Notes: generated by a model from the letters alone, not told the origin. A stretch of DNA of 51,804 bases from Priapulus caudatus (GCF_000485595.1 NW_014577088.1:909818-961621); one strand, 5' to 3'; numbered from the stretch's first letter, positions 22,745 through 34,794 are shown. Made by a program: numbers and translations.

Positions 22745-24835
22745 CTACTCCCGCGCGCCCCAGCCACCGCCTAGCTCCCCCGCTCAGCAACCCTAAGCTC
22801 CCCGCCTAGCCACCCTAGCTCCACCCGCCCCAGCCAATCCCTAAGCTCCCCCGCCATCCCCAGCCACCCTGCCTCTCCGCAACCCCCCAGCGCACCGCTA
22901 GCTCCCCCGCCCGCAGCCACCCTAGCTCCCCCCCGCTCTAGCAACTGTAGCTCCTCCGCCCCAGCCACCCTAGCTCCCCCGCCCCAGCCACCCTAGCTCT
23001 CCCGCCATCCCCAGCCATCCTCCTCTTTCTCACCCAACGCCCCAGCCACCCTAGCTCCTCCGCCTCCAGCCCACCTAGCTCCCGGCCGCTCTAGCAACCC
23101 TAGCTCCGCCCGCCCTAGCCACCCCTAGCTCCCCCGCCCCTCAGCACACCTCTAGCTCCCCCGCGCATCCCAGCCACCCTGCCTCTGCCCAGCAATCCCC
23201 CCCACGCCACCCGTAGCCGTCCTCCGCCCCCAACGCCACCCTAGAATCCCTCCACCATCCCAGCCATCCTAGCTCACTTCGCACCATCTCCAGCCACCGC
23301 CTAGCTGACTCACCATCCCCCAGACCACCCTAGCTCCTCCACCATCACCCAGCCTACCCTAGCCTCTCCCAACCCATCAGCCCCAGCCACCCGCTAATCT
23401 CCTCCACCATTCGCCCAGCCATCCTAGCCTCCCACCATCCCCAGCCATCCTAGCTCCTCCACCATCCCCAGCCACCCTAGCTCCTCCACCATCCCCAGCC
23501 ACCCTAGCTCCTCCACCATCCCAGCCACCCTAGCTCCTGCCACATCCCCCAGCCAACTCCTACGCTTCCTCCACCCATCCCAGCCATCCAGCCTCCCACC
23601 CATCCCAGCCGACCCTAGCTCCTCCACCATCCCCAGCCGCCATCCCTAGCTCGCTTCCACCAATCCCCCAGCCACCCTAAACGCTCCCTCCACCATCCCC
23701 AGGCCAACCCTAAGCTTCCTCCACCATCACCCAGCGACACGCGCCTAGCTCCTCCCACCATCCCCACCCCACCCTAAGGTCCCGCCGCCTATCCCAGACC
23801 CAAACCCTATCTCCTCTACCATTCGCCCAGCCGATCCTATCTGCCTTCAGCACATCCGNNNNNNNNNNNNNNNNNNNNNNNNNCCACCGCCTCTCCCGGC
23901 AACCCCCAACCACCTGTAGCTCCTCCGCCCCAGCACCCTAGCTCCTCCACCATCCCCAGCCATCCAGCTCTCTCCCACCATCCCCTAGCCACCCTAGATT
24001 CTCCATCCACCATCCCCAAGCCACCCAGCTCCTCCACCATCCCCAGCCACCCTAGCTCTCCCACCATCCCCAGCCACCATAGCTCCTCCACCATCCCCAG
24101 CCACTCCTAGCTCTTCCCACCATCCCCAACTCTATCCTAAGCTCTCCACCATCCCCAGCCACCCTTTAGTCTCCTCCACCATCCCCAGCCACCCTTAGCT
24201 CCTCACCATCCCCAGCCACCCTAGCTCCTCCACCATCCCCAGCCATCCTAGCTCCTCCACCATCCCCAAGCCTCCTAGCCTCTCCCAACCATCCCCAGCC
24301 ACCCTAGCCTCCTCCACCATCCCCAGCCATTCCTAGCCCTACACCCCTCACTCTCTATTCCTCCAGCCACCCCTCAACCATCCCAAGCTCCATCCACATC
24401 CCAGCCACCCTAGCTCCTCCACCATCCCCACCACCCTAGTCCCCGCCTCCCCATCACCCCTATCTCCCTCCACCATCCCCAGCCATCCTATCTCCTTCAC
24501 CACCCCCAGCCATCCTTGCCCTCCTCCACCACCCCAGCCACCCTAGCTCCTCCACAGTTCCCTCACCACCCTAGTCCCCCCCGCCATCCGAAGCACACCC
24601 TAGGCTCCTTCCACCTCCCCAACCACCATAGCTCCTCCACCATAGCTCCTCCACCATAGCTCCTCCACCATAGCTCCTCCACCATAGCTCCTCCACCATC
24701 CCCAGCCCCCTAATCTCTCCCAACCATCCCAGCCACCATAGGCTCCTCCAACCATCCCCAGCTACCCTAGCTCTCCCACCATCCCCAGCCATCTAGCTCT
24801 CCCACCATTCCCAGCCACCCTAGCTCTCCCTAGTG
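22745..24835 (+). repeat. 2.1-kb minisatellite, unit 27 bp
   Basis: Tandem copies of a 27-bp unit: CCACCCTAGCTCCTCCACCA followed by TCCCCAG. The left part (22745-23230) has a CCCCCGCCCCAG variant in which the CACCATC segment is altered, and occasional CTGCCTCTCCGCAACCCCC inserts recur as a longer-period variant (22870, 23180, 23884). A run of TAGCTCCTCCACCA 14-bp units lies at 24635-24695. On the minus strand 27 bp equals nine codons (GWLGMVEEL), giving repeat-protein-like frames interrupted by indels. A 25-N gap interrupts the array. Confidence 0.93.
23859..23883. other. Assembly gap (25 N)
   Basis: Twenty-five N inside the 27-bp minisatellite; array length is therefore uncertain. Confidence 0.99.
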
Positions 24836-24874
24836 TTGCTATATAACCGTGCATCAGCGGTCATAGAGCAATAT

Positions 24875-24912
24875 CAAGAGCTTATAATAGAGAGCTCTAT
24901 TATGAGCTCTTG
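24875..24912. repeat. 38-bp CAAGAG-family hairpin
   Basis: CAAGAGCTTATAATAGAG pairs with CTCTATTATGAGCTCTTG with one mismatch and almost no loop. Flanks are CAATAT / ATATTAT. Confidence 0.75.
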
Positions 24913-24919
24913 ATATTAT

Positions 24920-26395
24920 ATTGGTAGACCCGGCTCTGTGAGTTGCGTTGGCAACCAAAATATGATGGGTTTATGTTTCAGTAGAGAATAAGACACGCTA
25001 CTTGAATAATGCGTAGCAGAGCAATGAGTTTTAAAAGGTGAATAAAATTAGCATAGTGTGGAAAACTTTAAGGTGATAATTGTGTTAATGTATCATAACG
25101 TGTGAGGCTACCATGAACTAGTAAGACATTCTAACGTACGTTAACCATAAGCGTGTGCAAGGAAAATATGTTATGGGAACACCGTAAGCTAAAGAAGATT
25201 TTTTTAAGGGGTAAACGAAAATAAGATGCTACTACAATGCATTATGAATGCATACATGATTTCCTATAGAACAACTAAGAATTATCATAGCGTGAAATAG
25301 TAGTAAAATCGAGACTGTAGAGTAATTGTAGAGTATAACATGATTTACCAAGCGGGTCTGCAATGAAAGGATTTTATGGAAGTATCGTATGTGGATCAAA
25401 AACATTTTATTAGGTAAGCGAAAATAAATACAGTATATAGTAGAGCGATGAGGAAATAGACTGTCGTATACCCTACAACACACATAGTTATAACAAAACA
25501 TTCAGTACAAACCCCATACAGTACAAGTACAACAGCAGCCAAGTTTTTATCAGGAAAAATAATTAGCATGGCATAATAGAGTAGTATAATAGAGGAAGTA
25601 ATTGTACAATGTTAAGAAACGTGCATGTAGAATGCAATGGTGAATATAAGGAATCCGAATCACAACGTCAAGAAACGTAACCTACTAAAAATAATAATCG
25701 TAACATTGTGGGGGCTATCAATAATGTTGAATTATCATGAGATTATGTTTGTGCAATAAGGACAGTAATGGCTAAATCAGTGAATAAAAGTGCCTTTAAT
25801 GAAAGGCGTAAACATAATTTAAGCAGTGTATCATCGTAAGCTGGCAGACTGTATTACAGAATGCATGCCGGTCCAGCAAATTACTGCAAGCAGACTTGAT
25901 TACGCTTACCTATGATATTAGTGACATTATATCAGGAGTAATTATTAATAGATTATTCTAGAATAATAATCTATTATTATTCACTCCTGATTATATCATA
26001 ACGTACCGTAGCATGCATGATAGCATGCAAAGAAACTACGTTATGAAAATATCGTAGGCTGCAAGGAATTTACATTTTTATGCAGTATACGGATGTTTGC
26101 CTTTCTGCTATCAAAGACCGTAGATAAATGTGTACGAATTTTGCTTTTCTCTTTGTGTACAGTTTGACCCGAGCAGCGTTGTAACTACGGCAACAAACCG
26201 AGACCTGATTGGCGGAAATCGGTTAGCTAATTTGCTAATTCTGTTTTCCTGTGTTTATATAGGCTTTGATTCTATCAACATAAATGGAAATTTCTTTAGC
26301 ATAGAACCATGCAGGCTGTGTGCTGCGTATGGCTGTGATCGATCAGATAGCTCAGGAGGAGATCCGGCACATAGGCGTATAGTCATTGCGCACTA
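24920..26395. other. AT-rich spacer of the 1.9-kb inverted repeat
   Basis: Complex AT-rich DNA without a recognised gene. GTAAGC and CGTAAGCT words recur loosely between 25140 and 26060, and a 57-bp hairpin lies at 25933-25989. Open frames under 90 residues have no domain. Confidence 0.45.
25933..25989. mobile_element. 57-bp hairpin with perfect 7-bp target duplication
   Basis: CAGGAGTAATTATTAATAGA pairs with TCTATTATTATTCACTCCTG around an AGAATAAT-type centre. It is flanked by ATTATAT at 25926-25932 and again at 25990-25996. The terminal CAGGAG is a one-base variant of CAAGAG in the other hairpins. Confidence 0.8.
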
Positions 26396-28220
26396 ACCTT
26401 GCGCGTTGGTTTGGGCGGTTTCGCTCGACAGGGGCGGCTGCAGTACATCAAAGAACATAACGGACGGCTATTAGTGCCACGCGGGAGCGAGATATACGGC
26501 CATTAACACCCGCAGGGCAATTTTAAATCATTCACGCAGCACCTACATTGAATAAGACCACAAGATCAATCCCAGTTGATGGCAACGCATTTCGTTTGCC
26601 TTTTCGCGCATCAAACGGAAATAGACCAGTACGCCAAACAAACGCGAACTTTGCGGGAATACACACGCTCAACTGGCCACGCCACGTACCCAGAGATTTC
26701 GCAGCTAAAGTAAACACACTTGTCTGACATGAGTAAGCCTCGAGGGGGCGAATCTGTAGAGACTTTAGAATCGCTTATTACAGGTAAGACGTGTAAGCAT
26801 GAAGATGACAGAAGACACGGCCAAAGAGTGCTGGCCGCATGAGAAAACCGCAGACATGCCTGCCAGCTCCGGACATCGTTTGTACTGGCTCAATTCGACA
26901 TTTCGAACTATGAAGTCCACCGTACGCAAATATGCAGAGTTACGCGGGAAGGTATTGTACTTTTCAGCAAATAATCCACGAATCCCGCAAAAGGCGAGAG
27001 CTTTACGGTACAGTTGAGAACGTGTGATCCTGACAGGCAATGAAACACAGTCAGAGTTTACGCGAAGTAGAATAAGATATATAGGATATAAATTTATAAG
27101 TTTGCAGCATTCGCAAAACAACGAACAAAGGGCAATAAATTTCCCATTGCATAGTGTTAACGGGCGCGAGGTCTATTTTCTATATTTATATATTTTGAGC
27201 TAACATGTAGAGAGCATGTCAAGCCTACGTGTAAGGCATGTGAACAAGGCAGACAAACAGACGGACATAACACTGAGAAAGACAGACACACAAACATGCA
27301 GACAGACATACAGACAGACTGACGGACGGACGGGCGGACGGACGGACAGACAGACAGAACGTGACTGAAAGGCGTACAGGGAGAGATTGAGAAAATAATG
27401 GAGAGTTAGGATAAGGTTCGTGAAAAGATACGACTCGTATAGGAGAACGATTCGATAAAGGCGAGAAAGAGGTCAAGCGTCAAAAGACGAAGGAGAATTA
27501 TTGGCCATGCGGCCAATGAAACTTTATATGACAGCGGAGAAAAGACGAATACACCGGGAAATAAAGGGTCGGAGATAACAGAAAAGGCAGCCGAAGAAAA
27601 ATGTAAAAGCGGAATGAGGGGGATTGATGCCAAGATTACTGATTTGGAGAACAATACCGTAATGCCGAGCAAACAGCCGACATTCAAGCGGCCTCTATGG
27701 ATGGCCTGCCGTGTGACACACCTGCGCCTATTCAACTGACGGGGGCTTTCACACGGCTGATATTGATACAAGAGCTGGCAAGCTGACGTTTCCGCGTGCA
27801 CGCTAAATGCGACGCTTTAGATTTGCTATACAATATGCAAATGCATGCATCATTGCCGGCAAAGCTAGTGCGCCATTCTGTGCCGGGAGACACCTGCTTA
27901 AATTCCAAGCCGCCGGCACTGCAATATATTGCATAATTTTGCGCCAGTATGTTGTAGTTGTATACTTTCCAGGTATTGATCCAAAGAACATGCACGGAAA
28001 AACGAACACGCATGAGTAGGGAAAGGAAAGGGTAGGCGAGGGGAATAAACGGGAACGGTGGGATGTAGAGTGCCGGGTAGATAAAGTCAGCGAACAGGGA
28101 GGTAACACAGAGCGAAGGTAAAATGGGAGAAAATAAGCAAGCGAGAGCGAGCTAGGGCATGTAAGTAGAAGAGGGGCGTGCTGGCGACATAGAGCAATGG
28201 AGAGAGAGAAAAGGGTGATG
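26396..28220 (-). repeat. ~1.9-kb inverted repeat, right arm
   Basis: Inverted copy of 20710-22690 (landmarks given there), about 150 bp shorter through scattered indels. It carries a GACAGACAGACG-type microsatellite at 27290-27358 matching the GTCTGTCTG tract of the other arm. Its outer end joins directly to the dispersed repeat copy B at 28222. Confidence 0.88.
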
Positions 28221-28221
28221 A

Positions 28222-29203
28222 GCACTTTTGACTGCGATTATTTGGAATTAGCGCGATTATTTGCGTGTGTGAACGCTCGCGCAAATAATCCCGGTATTTT
28301 CTATCCTATCATTCCAAGCGAGTAAGCAGTGAGCATGCGCAGTAAGCATCATTCCGGCAGTGAGCATGCGCAGTTCGATTAATAGAATTATCCCGCTCAG
28401 CGATTAGCGAGATATTTCCGCCTGTGTGAACAACGTCACAATTATCTCGGTATTTCATCGCGATGCTAATCGCGGTTTTTCTTGTGTGTGAACGCGCCTA
28501 TTATTACACGTATGTAGGTATGATTGTAGAGTTGTTAACCAGGTAGACGAAATAAACGTAATATAGGACGTTGTCATCTCTCCCATAGGAGTAACAATTA
28601 CTGCTTTGGGGCTATAAAGCCTTACACATTCATATACCAAAATTGAACAAAATCGAATGAATATAGATGGCCATTTTCATTTTTGCCAAAAAGTGGGCAT
28701 GGCTCGAAAGTAGGTTGACGCGTGCTCCAAAATAGGACGTTCAAATCTCTCCCATAGCAGTAACAACTGTATGCAATTTGAAACATGTGGGTCAAACGGT
28801 TCTTGAGTCATCGTTGACTGTAGGCAGACACATGCAGAAATGCATAGTGAAATTGCTAAAATCTACCTGATTTGCATAATAAAAAAATAATAAAAACCCG
28901 TGTGATATGTTTTGGGGCCAGTCCTTATTCATTCACATACCAGAAATGAGAAAAATCCGTTGAACCTGAACTGACTTATGGCCATTTCCATTTTTGACGG
29001 ACGGACGGACGGACGGACGGACGGACGGACGGACGGACGGACGGACGGACGGACGACACCCCATGGCAATAGCTCATCTTGACGATGTCAAGGCGAGCTA
29101 AAAATGCGCAATGAACATGTAATAACTACTTCATGTTAACATTAACAGCCGTCTTTCATGATGACGTATTATTCAATATATCTTTACCGGGGGAAAACGT
29201 TTG
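28222..29203 (+). repeat. Dispersed ~1-kb repeat, copy B
   Basis: Same-orientation copy of 12051-13089. It starts abruptly at GCACTTTTGACTG, cutting off the left third of the MITE seen complete at 11913-12342, and ends at GAAAACGTTTG. Its GGAC microsatellite (28996-29053) is about 14 units long against about five in copy A. Confidence 0.85.
28996..29053 (+). repeat. (GGAC)n microsatellite
   Basis: About 14 uninterrupted ACGG/GGAC tetranucleotides inside dispersed repeat copy B. Confidence 0.95.
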
Positions 29204-29208
29204 AATAT

Positions 29209-29277
29209 CAGGAGCGTATAATGACAAATTCGTCATTACAAATTCGTCAATGACCAATTTGTCATTATACGCTCCTG
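29209..29277. repeat. 69-bp CAGGAG-family hairpin
   Basis: CAGGAGCGTATAATGACAAA pairs with its complement ending ATACGCTCCTG; the loop holds ATTCGTCATTACAAATTCGTCAATGAC-type repeats. It shares AGCGTATAATGA with the hairpin at 69-110. It is inserted five bases after the end of the dispersed repeat. Confidence 0.75.
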
Positions 29278-29289
29278 ATACATATATTA

Positions 29290-30690
29290 TACCCACAACG
29301 CACGCACGCACGCACACCCACGCACAGATAACGTAGAACTGGCGTCGTGCAAAGCCCACGTACTTCAATCAACGTTATGTAGGACAGCCAGCCTCTTGTT
29401 GCCTCGGGCACTTGCCCGCGTTCCTACCCTGTTCCCGTCGCGGCCACACGCTCAACGAACGCGATGACTCGCGACGCGGCATGACGTCTGGACGCGCAGG
29501 GTGCAGCGGCCCCAGATCATTTCCTAAATGAGACAGAATCCATGGGATTTGTGTCGGGATTGCTACGGTGTCAGGGTAAATACAAGGTTGCTTGTCCCTG
29601 CCACTGCATCTGCTAGTCGTGCCGATCGTGTGTGAGGGCGCATGGGCGACAGCGTTAAACAATCAGGGACGGGATTGCACGCCTTCGTAACAGAAGATTG
29701 CGGCAGACGACTTTCCAGCGTCTATGCTCATAGGAGGACGCTGTGGTTTAGCTCCCTCTCCCATGTAGCGACACAACGAAGAAATATGCGACACACGTCT
29801 GGGCCTACTGCTTCGCTTTGCGCGCACATCAACTGTGCAATTAGGTGAGTGCGATGATGCTCCTACGCAACTCGCACCCTCCACAATAACACACTGTTCG
29901 TCACCGTGTAGCATGATCGCGCACTGAAGGATTACTCGTGCGCCTGCCGCTGACCTGCTGCGCATGGCTATTAGCAAGCACAGTAGACGTATACACTGTA
30001 TGACACGAGTAATCCATATAGCACACGACAAATAATAGTTGACAGCGAGGAAATGACAGAATGGCTGACACAATCATTGCCATATAGGGAGGCGTGAACG
30101 TCAGTTCACGGTTAGTGGTACAGTCCGGTGAATCCCTAATCGTAGCAATAACGTTATATCCTTATGACTAACGCTAACACAAACACTATAGACCCACGAT
30201 GAGCAGCAACGTGTGATTGCGGTCGCATGTACTGCTGATACAGCACACGGATTTGAATTAGGCATCTCGCGATGCCCGCGCGCAGGTGGCGCCGCTAGCG
30301 TGATCGTCGGCTTCGTCCCCATCGTGACACGCCTGATCAGAATGCACGCAGGTGTAGCGAGCACGCAATATCCACACGCGGGAAAGGTCACAAGCGTTCT
30401 CGCTCGCGAGTGATTGGAGGGCCTTTAAGCGGCATCTCTGCATGCCGCGGTGCCTGGGAGGGTCGGCGAGCTATAATTGCATCAGTCGCGTGAAGTTTTT
30501 GGCTCGCTTTTCCCCGTTAACAGCGAATTTAGGAAGCTTTGCGCGCTCATCAGAACGATAGGCTCGGTCAGGCGATACTCATGGGGCTCCGGCGCAATCG
30601 AGTTAATCAGATTATCAGGGCACCGACCGTGACCACCATCACCAACACCACCGTCGTCTCCTCACTATAGACGACGCTGCCAACGTTATT
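29290..30690. other. Unassigned DNA
   Basis: A short CGCACGCACGCA tract lies at 29297-29325. The rest has ordinary composition with no recognised gene, RNA or repeat partner. Overlapping open frames of 60-136 residues on both strands carry no domain I can name. Confidence 0.4.
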
Positions 30691-30693
30691 CGG

Positions 30694-30852
30694 TTACTGT
30701 ATTTAATTTTAAGATGTATATTTCGCGGTGGTTTAATTTTCGCGAATTTCGCGAGCGCGTCCCGGACCGCGAAAGTAACAACACGCGAAATTGTCCGTCA
30801 AGTCTGAATTCGCGAAAATATCTGTACTCGAAAAATACGGCTTATACAGTAA
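30694..30852. mobile_element. CGCGAA-rich MITE-like element
   Basis: Ends TTACTGTAT... and ...TACAGTAA are inverted. The interior is packed with CGCGAA/TTCGCG words (TTTCGCGG, TTTTCGCGAATTTCGCGA, CCGCGAAA, ACACGCGAAATT, ATTCGCGAAAAT). GTTATTCGG on the left and TTCATTCGG on the right may be an 8-9 bp duplication with mismatches. 159 bp, non-coding. Confidence 0.6.
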
Positions 30853-30904
30853 TTCATTCGGTTATCACCGATGTTAACCTCTCCCGCTGAGCTCTATAGC
30901 TTCA

Positions 30905-31035
30905 TTACGAAATACTGACCGTAATATACTGTAATATACAATATACAATATACAACAGTACAGTATGCAATATACATCCTGCAGTACAATATACAAACAT
31001 ATACTATACTAATACACAACCTACAGTATACAATA
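30905..31035 (+). repeat. ACAATATAC-type short tandem repeats
   Basis: Loose tandem of AATATAC, ACAGTA and ATACAATATAC words. AT-rich. Confidence 0.65.
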
Positions 31036-31395
31036 TACTAACGCTGAACCTGTGCGTATGTATGGCGTATAGTTTGCGATCTCTTCGACTCGGTGACGCC
31101 GGAACTGGGCGCCGAGTGCCCGCAATAATTAGGGAAATGACGCTTAATTTACCCCCACCGGGGGAGCGCTGTCACGATTTCCTCTGCCAAATTGATATGA
31201 AAAATTTCGGCGATTAATCCTCACCGGGGTAATTAGCAATCGTTCCCTTGTCGACGTCGCACGACTATTTCGGTTCGTGACAGATGCTCCACGAAACACA
31301 CAACAAGACGGACAGCCAGCCGCAATAATCATCGGTATACCTCCATTTATATAATTGATAGAATATATGATTCTCATCACTCATAGGTATGTATC

Positions 31396-31450
31396 GGGGG
31401 TGAATAAATATTGCGAAAAATAATGACAAAAATTACGTCATTATTCACCG
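31396..31450. repeat. Short palindromic sequence
   Basis: GGGTGAATAA on the left pairs with TTATTCACC on the right; ATAATGAC and GTCATTAT form an inner stem. AGGTATGTAT flanks it on both sides (31384-31393 and 31456-31465), a possible duplication of about 10 bp. Confidence 0.5.
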
Positions 31451-31467
31451 CTGGTAGGTATGTATAT

Positions 31468-31506
31468 CAATAGTCCATAATAGAAAATTACTATTATGGG
31501 CTCTTG
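31468..31506. repeat. 39-bp CAAGAG-family hairpin
   Basis: CAATAGTCCATAATAG pairs with CTATTATGGGCTCTTG (two mismatches) around AAAATTA. Confidence 0.6.
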
Positions 31507-31509
31507 ATA

Positions 31510-32250
31510 TTATCTTTATATTATATCTAGCTGCAGCGTACGCACGCACCCGGTGTCCAGCGCGCATCCTCTAGAGCTCCGCATTCGGGCTTCCAAGCAG
31601 CAAGCAGATGCGTGAACTGTGAATCAGCAATGCTCGGACCGCCCGCATCATTCGATAGCGAACAAAAAATGCCGAATGCAAGAAGGGTAAAAAACGTCAC
31701 GCGGCACCAATTTCCCAATCGCGATATCTCTGCGGCTACTCTTTGCGCAGGGTTCTTCTATGTAGCCGATCGACAAAAAATATTCGCAAAATGCCCTTTA
31801 TAGAACACATCTCGGGAACAGACGCCGGTCTGTGAGCTGAGAAAAACAAATGTATATGCTATGCTCTGACCGCCACGTTCGTACGGACAGGATGCCACTG
31901 CAGAAACCTACGTAACAGTGTATACGCACGCGTAAGGCTGAAACCCAAGAACAGCAAGTACTTGATTAATTAAATATTTTATGTTGAAATGGCCCCAGGG
32001 GGGTTGGATGACATACATGTGGCTAAATAGAAACTGATCGAGAGTTTAAACAACCGTAGGCTTGGTTTCAAGTTCAGCTGCCCTTTCTTTCACGCGCAGG
32101 CATGTACACATGTACACGCATCACGCACGTACACAGGCACATACCCACGCACACTCACGCGCGCCCACGCACACATGCCTGGACTGCATGCATTCGTTCA
32201 TGAGTGCATACAGTCATACATGCATACTCACACACTCTTTCTAACTGTCT
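31510..32250. other. Unassigned DNA
   Basis: No gene recognised. Alternating ACGCAC/ACACGC words appear at 32100-32175. Short frames only. Confidence 0.4.
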
Positions 32251-32253
32251 TTC

Positions 32254-32307
32254 CCGTTCTCTCTCTCTCTCTCTCTCTCTCTCGGTCTCTCTCTCTCTCT
32301 CTCTTGT

Positions 32308-32348
<41 letters not shown>

Positions 32349-32352
32349 TCTC
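32254..32352 (+). repeat. (CT)n microsatellite
   Basis: CT repeats with TTGTTCTTCTC interruptions. Confidence 0.93.
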
Positions 32353-33179
32353 CTTTCTCCCTCTCTCCCTCGATATTTCACCCTCTCTGTATCTCTACAT
32401 GCCCTGCAACGTTTACCAACACCCCTCTCTAGCTTCTCTAATTCCAAGCATTCATTCCAAGGCGCAATGCCCCTGTCTTCGACGCCCGCTTGCCAAGGTT
32501 TCTTGATCTATTCGCGCTATATCTGCATCAGCTCCGGGAATACCTTACTCACCCAAGCATCCTCTTCCAACATCCTCTTTAGGTCTTCTTTGTCACTAAG
32601 AATAAAAGTACCCTGCCTACTGAGTAATATATATATATATATATATATTTTTTTTTTTATCAGTTCGTACTAAGTAGGTCTTCTCTCCAAGGCATACGCA
32701 GCAGTCGCCGCCGCTGTACGTCATGAATGTTGTTTGTCGCACACTTCACCTAGCAGATTTACAACGGTGACCCAAAATTAAGATGCGATACTGAATGGCA
32801 ATTGCTCTTCAGCCATCGATGGAGTAGTGGAGGGGGCACGAGTAAATGGAAGCAGATGCTTAGCAATATACGCTCGCAACTTAGTTACATACGTCGCCGA
32901 ATTATGTATATATACGTTACCAGCTTGCCGGGTCTAGATTTACTTACACCGGCGTCCACCATTGCGCGCGGGACGCCGCCGCCGCAATACCACCGACTCG
33001 CAACTCCGGCACTGGAATCGTCTTCGACACAACGATAAGAACACATTAAGAGAGTGTATAAACGTATATTTTTGAAGTTATTTGCAATGTTTAAGCAGTA
33101 CAGGTCACATATCGGTCGGCATTCACTAGCTGACATGATAAAGACTATTCCGATAAGTTCAGCCCCCTCCCACTCCTGT
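32353..33179. other. Unassigned DNA
   Basis: Contains a (TA)n/poly-T run at 32627-32660 and otherwise complex sequence without a recognised gene. A CGCCGCCGCCG run near 32971-32980 is isolated. Confidence 0.4.
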
Positions 33180-33180
<1 letters not shown>

Positions 33181-33270
<90 letters not shown>

Positions 33271-33377
33271 AGAGAGAGAGAGAGAGAGAGAGAGAAGAGA
33301 GAGGAAGAGGAGAGAGAGAGAGAGGAGAGAGAGAGAGATGAGAGAGGAGGAGAGAGAAGGAGAGAGAGAGGAGAAGA

Positions 33378-33425
<48 letters not shown>

Positions 33426-33673
33426 AGAGATAGAGAGAGAGAGAGAAAAGGAGGAGAAAGGGATAAAGAGATGAAGAGATGAAGAGAGGGAGAGGAGGGA
33501 GAGTAGGAGAGGATAGGAGAAGACGAGCAAGAGAGCGAGAGGAGTAGAGAGCAAAAAGTGAGAGAGAGAGAGGAAGAGAGAGAGAGTAGAAGAGAAGATG
33601 AGAGAGACGAGAAGAGAAAGGAAGAAGAAGAAGAAGACAAGAGGAGAGAGAGAGAGAAGGAAGGGAATGAGAG

Positions 33674-33704
<31 letters not shown>

Positions 33705-33741
33705 GATGAGAGAGAGAGAAGAGAAGAGAGAAAGAGAGAGA

Positions 33742-33815
<74 letters not shown>

Positions 33816-33909
33816 GAGGAGAGAGAGAGGAGAGAGAGAGAGAGAGAGATAGAGAGAGAGAGAGATGAGAAGAGAGAGAGAGATGAGAGAGAGAGAGAAA
33901 TAGAGCGAG

Positions 33910-33965
<56 letters not shown>

Positions 33966-33992
33966 TGAGACGAGAGAGAATGAGAGAGAGAG
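33181..33992 (+). repeat. Long (GA)n purine tract, about 0.8 kb
   Basis: Nearly pure purine with GA, GAGGA, GAAGAAGAAGAAG (33628-33640) and GATGA interruptions. The 404- and 278-residue minus-strand Ser/Leu frames are compositional. Confidence 0.95.
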
Positions 33993-34239
33993 CACGATAC
34001 GCGCGGGTTATAGCGCGTGTGCCTCCAACCTACATAACGTCGGCGTCTATATATACGGCGAACATAATTATACGGCAACACGGGGAACATGCCATGCACC
34101 GTTTATGTAGGTAAAATAGAGTTTGCCATAGATGTCGGTAGATGTGTTGATGTGTATGCCGAAGAGGTGCATGCATGCGTCTATTCGGCACATGTCACAC
34201 ACGCTCATTACCACGAGTTATTCATTTCACAAATACTAT

Positions 34240-34256
34240 ATATATATACTATAGTA

Positions 34257-34303
<47 letters not shown>

Positions 34304-34328
34304 ATATATATATATATATATATACTAT
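34240..34328 (+). repeat. (AAAT)n and (TA)n microsatellites
   Basis: TAAATAAATAAA for about 50 bp followed by TATATA to 34324; flanked by ACTATAGT on both sides (34248-34255 and 34324-34331). Confidence 0.92.
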
Positions 34329-34331
34329 AGT

Positions 34332-34490
34332 CCCATCAGGTGATAATCACAACGAACATTAATAATCTGACATATTAATAATCGAGCATTAATAATAATC
34401 TGACGATCGAAGCCCGCACACTACATAATAGGTCTGTATATCCCCACTTGCCTTTCCTGGCCCAACGGGATGCGTTATACGCATATACCG
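34332..34490. other. Short unassigned segment
   Basis: Contains direct ATTAATAATC repeats at 34357-34400. No gene. Confidence 0.4.
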
Positions 34491-34498
34491 GCTATACC

Positions 34499-34781
34499 CA
34501 CAGGCACTTGAAGCGTTTCAATAAAATATAATGCTAAATAAATACGAAATCTATTTACTACCAAATTCTTAATGTTTCTATACTCTGGATCACCTATAAT
34601 TGCCGACAATTTCCTGTAAATGCCGTCCAAATGCTCATCTGCAACAAACGCTGGCTGCCGCCATCGCTGCCGCTGCACACTGACACATAAATATATATAT
34701 GTGTGTGTGTATATATAGGGAGTAAATAGATTTCGTATTTATTTAGCATTATATTTTATTGAAACGCGCCAAGTGCTTGTG
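34499..34781. mobile_element. hAT-like MITE (subfamily A) with perfect 8-bp target duplication
   Basis: Ends CACAGGCACTTG / CAAGTGCTTGTG. Inward, GCGTTTCAATAAAATATAAT, GCTAAATAAATACGAAATC and TTTACTACC on the left face their complements on the right, but the right arm is shortened to about 75 bp. GCTATACC occurs at 34491-34498 and 34782-34789, a perfect 8-bp duplication. No transposase. The fuller relative is at 45756-46226. Confidence 0.9.
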
Positions 34782-34794
34782 GCTATACCAATCA

